A stretch of 12,264 nucleotides of DNA from Oceanicaulis sp. (GTDB lineage Bacteria > Pseudomonadota > Alphaproteobacteria > Caulobacterales > Maricaulaceae): NCBI GenBank assembly GCA_007571185.1, contig RKRX01000128.1, positions 1 through 12,264 on the forward strand. The letters run 5' to 3'. Made by a program: the position numbers and the translations under genes. Of this stretch, positions 6,777 to 12,264 are shown piece after piece (within the stretch, counting starts at the first letter, position 1; each line of letters starts with the position of its first letter). The notes under the pieces were generated by a model. The model worked only from the letters and a program-made list of their open reading frames with translations. It was not told the DNA's origin and did not search any database.

Positions 6777-7874
6777 TTAGCCATAGGCGCTCAGCGCTTT
6801 GGCGCGCAGTTTGTGATCGGCCAATACGAGGGCGGCCATGGCTTCGGCCACCGGCGCGCCGCGAATGCCCACGCATGGGTCGTGACGGCCTGTGGTGATG
6901 ACTTCAGCGGGTTCAAGCGTTCTGGTCAGGGTCCGGCGTGGAATACGGATTGAGCTGGCGGGTTTGATCGCCACCCGGATCACCAAATCCTGGCCGGTGG
7001 AAATTCCGCCCAGAACGCCGCCATTGTGGTTGGACATAAATGTGGGTTGACCATCTGCGTCAAGCCTCATCTGGTCGGCGGCATCCTCGCCCCGCATGGC
7101 GGCGGCCTTCATGCCGGCGCCGATTTCCACCCCCTTGGCGGCATTGATGGACATCATGGCATTCGCCATGTCGGCGTCGAGCTTGCCATAGACCGGTGCG
7201 CCCCAGCCTACGGGCAGGCCCGAACATATGATCTCGATCAGGGCGCCGACCGAACTGCCCGCCTTTCGGATTTTATCCATGTCTTCCGCCCACAGCGCTG
7301 CAGTCCGAGCATCTGGACAGAAGAAATCATTGGCATGCACGTCATTCCAGTTCCAGCGCGTGCGATTGATTTTGCGTGCGCCGATCTGAATCAGCACTGC
7401 ACGGATTGAAATGTCTTCACCCAGAACTTTCCGTGCGATGGCGCCCGCGGCCACCCGAGCGGCGGTTTCGCGGGCCGAGGACCGTCCTCCGCCGCGATAG
7501 TCCCGGACCCCGTACTTGATGTCGTAGGTGTAGTCGGCATGACCGGGTCGCCACTTGTCCCGGATGTCGGAATAATCCTTGGAGCGGTGGTCGGTGTTCT
7601 CGACCACCAGCGAGATAGGAGCGCCAGTGGTGACCTGACCATTCGTGTGCCCGTCCTTGAACACGCCTGACAATATCTTCACCCGATCGGATTCCCGCCG
7701 CTGGCTTACATGCCGGGAAACGCCCGGCTTACGTTTGTCCAGCCAGGGCTGGATGTCGGCTTCGGTCAGGTGAATGTTGGCGGGACACCCGTCCACCACA
7801 CAGCCCAGGGCCGAGCCATGGCTTTCACCCCAGGTGGTGAAGCGGAACAAATGACCGAACGAATTATGAGACAT
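6777..7874 (-). CDS. aroC: chorismate synthase
   Basis: The 365-residue product catalyses the last step of the shikimate pathway, the anti-1,4 elimination of phosphate from 5-enolpyruvylshikimate 3-phosphate to chorismate, using reduced FMN in the cytoplasm. All three family signatures are present: GESHG at 16-20, [17 protein letters not shown] at 121-137 and [17 protein letters not shown] at 330-346. Other conserved pieces are RRESD (59-63), [10 protein letters not shown] (108-117) and [14 protein letters not shown] (281-294). The length is typical. The frame is open upstream to 8000, but the protein family begins at [20 protein letters not shown], so the ATG at 7872-7874 is taken; the upstream 42 residues have no coding look. 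I see no strong Shine-Dalgarno. It is divergent from pdxH and convergent with rpsD, so probably transcribed alone. Confidence 0.98.
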   Translation of the reverse strand: MSHNSFGHLFRFTTWGESHGSALGCVVDGCPANIHLTEADIQPWLDKRKPGVSRHVSQRRESDRVKILSGVFKDGHTNGQVTTGAPISLVVENTDHRSKDYSDIRDKWRPGHADYTYDIKYGVRDYRGGGRSSARETAARVAAGAIARKVLGEDISIRAVLIQIGARKINRTRWNWNDVHANDFFCPDARTAALWAEDMDKIRKAGSSVGALIEIICSGLPVGWGAPVYGKLDADMANAMMSINAAKGVEIGAGMKAAAMRGEDAADQMRLDADGQPTFMSNHNGGVLGGISTGQDLVIRVAIKPASSIRIPRRTLTRTLEPAEVITTGRHDPCVGIRGAPVAEAMAALVLADHKLRAKALSAYG

Positions 7875-7978
7875 GAAAGCCGCCGAGGGTCGGAGAAGAT
7901 CGGAACATGCGCCCAGCTTAGGCTCGCTTGTACACGGCGTCACGCCGCCTTGCTGCTTGCACGTACTCGTTGCGTGCA

Positions 7979-8016
7979 TCGGGCGACGGGGGCCCGACAA
8001 AGCGATATTACTTTGT
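7979..8016. repeat. two adjoining inverted repeats in the aroC-pdxH intergenic region
   Basis: TCGGGC (7979-7984) pairs with GCCCGA (7992-7997), and ACAAAG (7997-8002) pairs with CTTTGT (8011-8016) over an 8-base gap. The second overlaps the possible -35 for pdxH, so it may be an operator. A third short hairpin (CGGCG-TCA-CGCCG) sits at 7935-7947. The rest of the 263-base gap (7875-8137) shows no gene. Confidence 0.35.
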
Positions 8017-8043
8017 GCAATTTACCGATCTGTGGATTACAAT
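8013..8043 (+). promoter_or_regulatory. possible pdxH promoter
   Basis: TTGTGC (8013-8018) and TACAAT (8038-8043), spaced 19 bases, lie about 95 bases upstream of the pdxH start. The -10 is a good match; the spacing is long. Confidence 0.3.
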
Positions 8044-8137
8044 CAGGCGTCTCCCGCTGCACAGTTGATCTTTCGGCCCAACCGGCTACTTCACCCTGAG
8101 CGGATCGGTAGGCGCATACAGGTTGGAAATCAAGGCT

Positions 8138-8806
8138 ATGAGCAATAAAGACGTCATTCCGCCCAGTCCGACCCGTTCAGACTATGGCGATGAAGCGGCG
8201 AACCCGCCGGGAGACATTTTTTTACACCAAGAACCGTTTGATCTTTTCAGGTGCTGGTTGGGTGAGGCCCGAAAAAAAGAGCTCAATGATCCGAATGCCA
8301 TGGCGCTATCCACGGCGGATGCGTCGGGGTTTCCCGATGTACGGATGGTGCTTCTCAAAGGGATCGATTCAAACGGTCTCACTTTCTACACCAATACCGA
8401 AAGCGCCAAAGGTGAACAATTATCGGCCAACCCCCGGGCGGCGATATGTTTTCACTGGAAATCCCTGCGTCGTCAGGTGCGGGTGCGCGGCCTGATCTCA
8501 CAGGTCGGTGACGAAGAAGCTGACACCTATTTCAACTCTCGCGCTCGCGACAGCCGGATTGGCGCCTGGGCGTCCAGACAGTCCCGTCCGTTGGAAAGCC
8601 GGTTGGTGCTGGAAAATGCGGTTGCGGGATATGCCGCCAGGTTCGATATCGCTGATGTGCCGCGTCCACCGCACTGGACAGGTTTTCGGCTGACACCCTT
8701 GCGTTTTGAATTTTGGCGCGATCGGGCTTTCCGTCTGCATGACCGCATGGTGTTTGAACGCACCGCGCCTGATCAATTCTGGGTGATCGGACGACTCTAT
8801 CCTTAA
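8138..8806 (+). CDS. pdxH: pyridoxamine/pyridoxine 5'-phosphate oxidase
   Basis: The 222-residue FMN-dependent cytosolic enzyme oxidises pyridoxine or pyridoxamine 5'-phosphate to pyridoxal 5'-phosphate, the last step of de novo and salvage vitamin B6 synthesis. Family features are visible in order: [20 protein letters not shown] (56-75, FMN/substrate site), [13 protein letters not shown] (83-95), [18 protein letters not shown] (101-118), SRIGAWAS (139-146), and the C-terminal signature [13 protein letters not shown] (191-203) ending in RLYP. The length matches the family. The ATG at 8138 is preceded by AAGG at 8131-8134; an in-frame TTG at 8123 would add five residues. It is divergent from aroC. 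The next plus-strand gene begins 76 bases later with its own ribosome binding site, so they may or may not share a transcript. Confidence 0.97.
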   Translation: MSNKDVIPPSPTRSDYGDEAANPPGDIFLHQEPFDLFRCWLGEARKKELNDPNAMALSTADASGFPDVRMVLLKGIDSNGLTFYTNTESAKGEQLSANPRAAICFHWKSLRRQVRVRGLISQVGDEEADTYFNSRARDSRIGAWASRQSRPLESRLVLENAVAGYAARFDIADVPRPPHWTGFRLTPLRFEFWRDRAFRLHDRMVFERTAPDQFWVIGRLYP

Positions 8807-8872
8807 GAGTGCGAGCTGAGGCGCTTACACTGTGTGCGGACGGGGCAGGATGGATCTGTCCGATTATCTTCC

Positions 8873-8877
8873 GGAGG
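8873..8877 (+). promoter_or_regulatory. strong Shine-Dalgarno deciding the DUF1499 gene start
   Basis: GGAGG at 8873-8877 sits five bases before the ATG at 8883, which makes that start much better than the in-frame upstream starts back to 8832. Confidence 0.75.
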
Positions 8878-8882
8878 ATGTG

Positions 8883-9704
8883 ATGATCAGCAATTTTCGT
8901 CTGGTGCGCCATTTGGGGGTTGGGTTGGCCGCCGCACTTGCCGTCGGTGCGCCGCTCTGGTTCGCCGTTGCAGGGTTGGGGGCTCGTTTCGGATTCTGGG
9001 AATATGGTTTCGGGTTGGGCGTGATGACCTTCAGGCATGGTCCGCACATCCTGTTTGCAGCGTTGGGTGTAGGCGCTGCGGCGCTGGTGATGCTGGTGGT
9101 GTTCCGCGTGGTGTTTGGACGGGCGAATGCGCCTGGTCTGCCCAGCTGGGGCACCGCTCTGGCTGCGATCATGGTTGGCTTCGGCGGGCTACATTACGCC
9201 AATACAGTGCGCGAAACCGCACGCACGCTGCCTTTTATTCATGATGTAACCACCGACACGGTCAACCCTCCGCAATTCACCCCTGTGCTGATTGAGCGCC
9301 GTGGTTTGAATGCCAACACGGTCGAGTATGCGGGCAAGGTGGACGCGCGCGAAAACCGCCTGCTGCCTGAGTTGCAGGCGGAAGCCTATCCTGACATCCG
9401 GCCGATCAAGCTGACCATCAATCCCGACCGCGCCTACCAGGCGGCGTTGGGCGTGGCGCAGGATCTGGGTTGGAAGATCGCCACCGAGTCTGGAAGTGCG
9501 ATGATGTTCGAGGCCACTGACACCACTTTCTGGTATGGTTTTAAAGATGATGTGGTGGTTCGGATCACCCCGCTCGAGACTGGCGGGGCCCGTGTAGACG
9601 CGCGCTCCGTAAGTCGTATCGGCGGATCGGATCTGGGCGCCAATGCCGCGCGTCTGCGCGCCTTTGATCGGCGTCTGCGCAGATCTGTGGGGGAGGGCGC
9701 ATAG
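8883..9704 (+). CDS. DUF1499-domain membrane protein
   Basis: The 273-residue product has three membrane helices (about 8-32, 54-78 and 88-104), then an extracytoplasmic or cytoplasmic DUF1499 domain from about 115 to 270. Diagnostic pieces are PFIHDVTTDTVNPPQF (117-132, the family's 'D-V-T-T-D-x-x-N-P-P' box), a middle segment with W197 and the strand FEATDTTFWYGFKDDVVVRI (209-228), and the C-terminal VDARSVSRIGGSDLGANAAR (238-257). The biochemical role of DUF1499 is unknown to me; these proteins are widespread in alphaproteobacteria and plants. The start is set by the GGAGG box five bases upstream. It converges on the MBL-fold gene with a 14-base gap containing a GC hairpin. The three-helix N-terminal extension is common in alphaproteobacterial members, as far as I recall. 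Confidence 0.9.
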   Translation: MISNFRLVRHLGVGLAAALAVGAPLWFAVAGLGARFGFWEYGFGLGVMTFRHGPHILFAALGVGAAALVMLVVFRVVFGRANAPGLPSWGTALAAIMVGFGGLHYANTVRETARTLPFIHDVTTDTVNPPQFTPVLIERRGLNANTVEYAGKVDARENRLLPELQAEAYPDIRPIKLTINPDRAYQAALGVAQDLGWKIATESGSAMMFEATDTTFWYGFKDDVVVRITPLETGGARVDARSVSRIGGSDLGANAARLRAFDRRLRRSVGEGA

Positions 9705-9711
9705 GGCGCCC
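9695..9711. terminator. GC-rich hairpin between convergent genes
   Basis: GGGCGC (9695-9700) pairs with GCGCCC (9706-9711) over the loop ATAGG; ATCCTTCT follows on the plus strand. It overlaps the DUF1499 stop and precedes the convergent stop at 9719. The stem is only six pairs, so this is a modest terminator candidate. Confidence 0.4.
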
Positions 9712-9718
9712 ATCCTTC

Positions 9719-10618
9719 TCAGTTCAGCCGATAGATGCTGTCCAGTCCTGGATCATCAACAGCGATGACCTTACCCTGTTCCACCAGATGAATCATGTGC
9801 GCCAGTACGGAATAGGCGGCGGCCGGGTGCAGGCGCTTATCCACATCCGCATACATGACTGAGACCATGGCTTTGATAGTGGTTTGACCCGCTTTAAGTT
9901 GCGCCAGAACCTGGGTTTCGCGGTGCAGGCGGTGGTCGATATAGGCATCCAGGAAAGGTTGGGGATCGGTGATTGCAGGGCCGTGGGTGGGCCAGAGAGT
10001 CCTGAATTCCATGGCCCGGATACGCCGGAGCTGGGCGATATAATCACCCATGGAGCCATCAAACGGGTTCACCACTGAGGTCGACCATCCCATCACATGG
10101 TCACCCGAAAACAGCGCCCTCGCCTCTTTCAGCGCATAACACATATGGTTTGAGGTATGGCCGGGCGTGTGCAATGCGGTCAAGGTCCAGTCGGGGCCGG
10201 TGAAGACCTGACCATCCTCAATCTCTTCATCCGGTTGGAAGCTCAGATCATCGCCCGCTTCCATGCGCACCTCACCGCCCTGGGGTTCGGTCAGTCGCGG
10301 GGATTTCGCATACACTTTGCAGCCATGCTTTCGGGCCAAGGGGTGAGCCAGAGGTGAATGGTCCAGATGATGATGCGTCACGAACACATGGCTGACGGTC
10401 TCTCCCTTAAGCGCTGCGTCCAGCGCTGTTTCATGACCGGGCAGGGCCGGGCCCGGGTCAAGGACGGCCACTTCGCCGTTGCCGATAATGTAAACCCCGG
10501 TGCCGGTATAGGTAAATTTACCTGGATTGGGGGCGATCACCCGGCGAATGCAGTCCGAGACCTGGTCACAGCGTCCGTACTCAAAGTCAAAATCACGGAC
10601 AAAAGGAATGACGGTCAT
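9719..10618 (-). CDS. metallo-beta-lactamase-fold hydrolase, LACTB2-like
   Basis: A 299-residue soluble zinc hydrolase. Metal ligands are visible: THHHLDH (81-87, the HxHxDH motif), His154 in TPGHTSNHMC, Asp173 in LFSGDHVMGW and His212 in WPTHGP. After the catalytic domain a helical segment (about 217-292, with 'FLDAYIDHRLHRETQVLAQL' and 'HPAAAYSVLAHMIHLVEQGKV') matches the winged-helix C-terminus of LACTB2-type proteins, which places it nearer to hydrolases of the LACTB2/glyoxalase II-like branch than to true beta-lactamases. Animal LACTB2 is an endoribonuclease; bacterial substrates are not established. The ATG at 10616-10618 has GGAG seven bases upstream and lies 19 bases after the ATP-grasp gene's stop, so the two form an operon. 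An ATG at 10655-10657 would overlap that gene and adds unlike sequence. Confidence 0.93.
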   Translation of the reverse strand: MTVIPFVRDFDFEYGRCDQVSDCIRRVIAPNPGKFTYTGTGVYIIGNGEVAVLDPGPALPGHETALDAALKGETVSHVFVTHHHLDHSPLAHPLARKHGCKVYAKSPRLTEPQGGEVRMEAGDDLSFQPDEEIEDGQVFTGPDWTLTALHTPGHTSNHMCYALKEARALFSGDHVMGWSTSVVNPFDGSMGDYIAQLRRIRAMEFRTLWPTHGPAITDPQPFLDAYIDHRLHRETQVLAQLKAGQTTIKAMVSVMYADVDKRLHPAAAYSVLAHMIHLVEQGKVIAVDDPGLDSIYRLN

Positions 10619-10637
10619 CAAAAGTCTCCAGACGCGA

Positions 10638-11552
10638 TCACAACCGGGTGTCGGCAAGGGTGCGCAGAGCGCGCGCCAGCTTGCGCGTTGAAATCAGCTT
10701 GTCAGCTAGTGGCAGGGCGATCGGCGGACCCATATCAGTCTTATTCGCGTCCACGATCCACAAATCCTGGGTTTGCCGGTCACGCAGCACATCCAAGCCG
10801 CCCCAGTCCAGCTTCATCATCTTGCAGAAATCAGAAATGATTGCGCGCTCGGACGGGCTGAACGCCTCATCGGGATTGAGCATGCGCACTTCAGTGTTGT
10901 GGTTGGCGAAACGCCTGTCCAATGGCCGACGCTTGAGATAGACCACCTCCACCTGTCCGCCGACAGTGGGACAACGCAGATCCTCCACATAGCCATCTCC
11001 GGCGCAATTATCGATTAGACGCTGATAGGCAATGCCGGGTTCCGCGACCTGCGGACCGGTCAGAACGCGACCGTCATGGGCGCCGTTGCGTTCGGATTTG
11101 ACCACCATCGGGCCGTTCCACTGCGCAGGGTTCACCGCCAAGGTCCGGCCTGTAACCCGTTTGAAAATCTCTGCGACGCAGGATTTGGACGTGTCCAGGC
11201 ACTGGCCATTGATCAAGGGTGTCCCGTTTGCCTGGGGGGCGGTGCTTGCGGTGATATCTTCAAAGTAGAACCTCAGATCAGCCTGGTCGGGGTGATCAGC
11301 GAACCGCAGTCCCGCTAGTTGGGCCACCGGCCAGATCAGATACCAGGGGCGAGGACGATCGGGCGCAAACCAGACTCGCGGCCCGTCGCGATGAACGCCC
11401 AGGCGTTCCACTTCGATGCGAGCGTAGAACGCTAGCCACGACAAGGTTTCAGCAATGACGCCGGGCTCGACCGGTACGCGCGCACCGGTTTTGCGCACAT
11501 GCACCACGCCGTCTTCGAACTGGAAATCGCGCCACCACGCGCTGTTCATCAT
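10638..11552 (-). CDS. ATP-grasp-like protein of unknown function
   Basis: A 304-residue soluble protein whose C-terminal two thirds looks like an ATP-grasp fold, as in carboxylate-amine/thiol ligases. Visible pieces are the ATP-binding strand and flexible loop MVVKSERNGAHDGR (149-162, Lys152), YVEDLRCP (188-195) with the following strand VEVVYLKRRPLDRRF (201-215), GGLDVLRD (251-258) and WIVDANKTDMGPP (265-277), where Asp268 and Asn270 would fit the Mg-ATP ligands. The N-terminal region (about 1-140) is less familiar and includes FYFEDITAS. The ATG at 11550-11552 follows AGGTGA at a suitable distance; a GTG at 11561 would add three residues. It precedes the MBL-fold gene by 19 bases. I cannot name the substrate; a peptide- or amide-bond-forming ligase is the usual chemistry of the fold. 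Confidence 0.8.
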   Translation of the reverse strand: MMNSAWWRDFQFEDGVVHVRKTGARVPVEPGVIAETLSWLAFYARIEVERLGVHRDGPRVWFAPDRPRPWYLIWPVAQLAGLRFADHPDQADLRFYFEDITASTAPQANGTPLINGQCLDTSKSCVAEIFKRVTGRTLAVNPAQWNGPMVVKSERNGAHDGRVLTGPQVAEPGIAYQRLIDNCAGDGYVEDLRCPTVGGQVEVVYLKRRPLDRRFANHNTEVRMLNPDEAFSPSERAIISDFCKMMKLDWGGLDVLRDRQTQDLWIVDANKTDMGPPIALPLADKLISTRKLARALRTLADTRL

Positions 11553-11769
11553 AGGAATCACCTATCACTAACTGAGCACACGGTACTATGGTCTGTACAA
11601 GGTGCAATCTATTACAGAGCTGTTACAAGGCCATTTCGACGGTGGACGGGTTTCACACCTGCCGTCAGGAAAACCACTGAATGTTTCCGCTCGGCGGACT
11701 ATGCAATATCTCTGAAGCGGGGTGCTTTTCACTCCCAATCCGGCCATGGTGCACGACGCTGTTGCATGA
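11553..11769. other. intergenic stretch upstream of the ATP-grasp gene, no gene seen
   Basis: About 217 bases carry the ATP-grasp ribosome binding site and presumably its promoter, but I see no convincing -35/-10 pair. The open frames here are short and without recognisable content. Confidence 0.5.
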
Positions 11770-11913
11770 GACCCGACCTGGTCTCTGGAACGCTGTTTTG
11801 GACGTTTTCCCCGGTCTGTGCGTGACCGGATCGCCGAGATGCGACTTGAACAAATCGAGACCTGGTCGGCTGCTGTGCTGGATGCGCCGCCTCCGGCGCT
11901 GGTTCGCCGATGA
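11770..11913 (+). pseudogene. remnant resembling a C-terminal DUF4351 domain
   Basis: Directly after an in-frame TGA at 11767-11769, the frame reads about 47 residues to the TGA at 11911-11913. Its content matches the pattern of the DUF4351 domain at the end of Rpn/PD-(D/E)XK-related proteins: SLERCFGRFPRSVRDRIAEM corresponds to 'xLxRRFGxLPxxVRxRI', and LEQIETWSAAVLDAP corresponds to 'xEQLExWxxRVLxAxsL'. Start codon, N-terminal nuclease domain and upstream reading frame are missing; the neighbouring frame just upstream (ARRCCMRPDLV) may be the continuation before a frameshift. I read it as a decayed gene end. An alternative is a short functional peptide starting at the ATG at 11839, which seems unlikely. 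The match is from memory of the family pattern and needs a profile search. Confidence 0.45.
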
Positions 11914-11970
11914 CTGCTAGCACTCCTAGTAGGATATGGACACGAAATGATGAACGTCGACTTTCAGCCG

Positions 11971-12011
11971 CACCTCAAAACCGGTGAACTGCAAAAAAAT
12001 GCAGTGAGGTG
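11971..12011. repeat. compound inverted repeat (two nested stems)
   Basis: CACCTC (11971-11976) is complementary to GAGGTG (12006-12011), and ACTGCA (11988-11993) to TGCAGT (12000-12005) over a loop of six A. The 3' arms are contiguous while the 5' arms are separated by 11 bases containing the palindrome ACCGGT. It ends just before the TTGACG at 12012, so it may be a protein-binding site or an RNA structure. Confidence 0.45.
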
Positions 12012-12068
12012 TTGACGGGAGCCAGGGGAGCATATACCCCCCGCTGCTGATGGGTGGTGTCAACGGGA
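12008..12068. repeat. imperfect 13-base direct repeat, 48 bases apart
   Basis: GGTGTTGACGGGA (12008-12020) and GGTGTCAACGGGA (12056-12068) agree at 11 of 13 positions. Their cores GTTGAC and GTCAAC are reverse complements, so the pair also forms an inverted half-site. An exact GTGTTGAC recurs at 12130-12137. Confidence 0.4.
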
Positions 12069-12132
12069 ACAGAAAGAGTTGTCCTCTACTTGAGCGATGT
12101 TCTCCTTCTGCGGTTCCGGGTTCATTTCCGTG

Positions 12133-12161
12133 TTGACAATGCACGGTAGGGGGGGTAGAAT
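12133..12161 (+). promoter_or_regulatory. near-consensus sigma-70 promoter facing the right edge
   Basis: TTGACA (12133-12138) is a perfect -35, followed by exactly 17 bases (including a run of seven G) and TAGAAT (12156-12161), one mismatch from the -10 consensus. Transcription would begin within or just before the AAGCTCC repeat and run out of the window. The target gene is not visible. Confidence 0.6.
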
Positions 12162-12166
12162 GGTAC

Positions 12167-12264
12167 AAGCTCCAAGCTCCAAGCTCCAAGCTCCAAGCTC
12201 CAAGCTCCAAGCTCCAAGCTCCAAGCTCCAAGCTCCAAGCTCCAAGCTCCAAGCTCCAAGCTCC
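12167..12264 (+). repeat. tandem heptanucleotide repeat, 14 perfect copies of AAGCTCC
   Basis: The final 98 bases are 14 uninterrupted identical copies of AAGCTCC (GGAGCTT on the other strand), reaching the window edge, so the true length is unknown. Because 7 is not divisible by 3, every frame on a strand reads the same circular heptapeptide (K-L-Q-A-P-S-S forward, G-A-W-S-L-E-L reverse) and never meets a stop. Copy number is probably variable through slippage. Confidence 0.97.

Noticed and set aside
7875..8000. 42-residue N-terminal extension of AroC
   Set aside because: The family N-terminus starts at 7874, and the extension has many Cys/Pro/Thr and no similarity to known AroC starts.
11947..12015. 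22-residue plus-strand ORF starting MMNVDFQ
   Set aside because: No ribosome binding site or recognisable content, and it overlaps the inverted repeat.
12012..12038. second promoter TTGACG...TATACC
   Set aside because: The spacing is only 15 bases and the -10 is weak; kept as part of the structured block but not called as a promoter.
11926..12252. 108-residue minus-strand frame beginning in the heptamer array
   Set aside because: The array has no stops in any frame, so an open frame through it is automatic; the non-repeat part has no recognisable content.
12167..12264. CRISPR array
   Set aside because: Units are 7 bases and directly adjoining with no spacers, so it is a simple tandem repeat.

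Overview
The window looks like a chromosomal segment from an alphaproteobacterium, most likely of the Hyphomonadaceae/Maricaulales/Caulobacterales kind. The basis is the cysteine-free alphaproteobacterial type of ribosomal protein S4, the AroC and PdxH sequences, a DUF1499 protein and high G+C through most of the window. This placement is by eye and family-level at best.

Left end (1-2582, minus strand): a three-gene MacAB-like export operon, read right to left. It encodes a lipoprotein-type membrane fusion protein, an ABC ATPase overlapping it by 11 bases, and a MacB/FtsX-type permease cut by the left edge. The permease part is clearly A+T-richer than the rest (601-660 has 23 G/C of 60; 5041-5100 has 39 of 60), which may mark transferred DNA. 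A second, divergent block follows on the plus strand (2738-5937). It holds a single-pass membrane protein with a jelly-roll-like exported domain, a GT2 (DPM-like) glycosyltransferase with two C-terminal membrane helices, and a polytopic GT-C/ArnT-like membrane protein whose start overlaps the GT2 end. Together these could make and use a polyprenyl-linked sugar for an envelope glycan.

Centre (5938-9704): housekeeping genes. rpsD (S4) has its own likely promoter, leader hairpin and Shine-Dalgarno. aroC (chorismate synthase) converges on it across a hairpin. pdxH (pyridoxine 5'-phosphate oxidase) diverges from aroC across a 263-base gap rich in inverted repeats. A membrane DUF1499 protein follows.

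Right end (9719-12264): a minus-strand pair encodes an ATP-grasp-like protein and an LACTB2-like metallo-beta-lactamase-fold hydrolase, 19 bases apart. The final ~710 bases carry no intact gene. They hold a remnant resembling the C-terminal DUF4351 domain, a compound inverted repeat, a repeated GTGTTGAC motif, a near-consensus sigma-70 promoter (TTGACA-17-TAGAAT), and, six bases downstream of its -10, 14 perfect copies of the 7-mer AAGCTCC running to the window edge. I see no tRNA, rRNA, CRISPR array or intact insertion sequence. No clearly new system is demonstrated; the best leads are the ATP-grasp/MBL pair, the membrane glycosylation trio and the structured repeat region at the right end.
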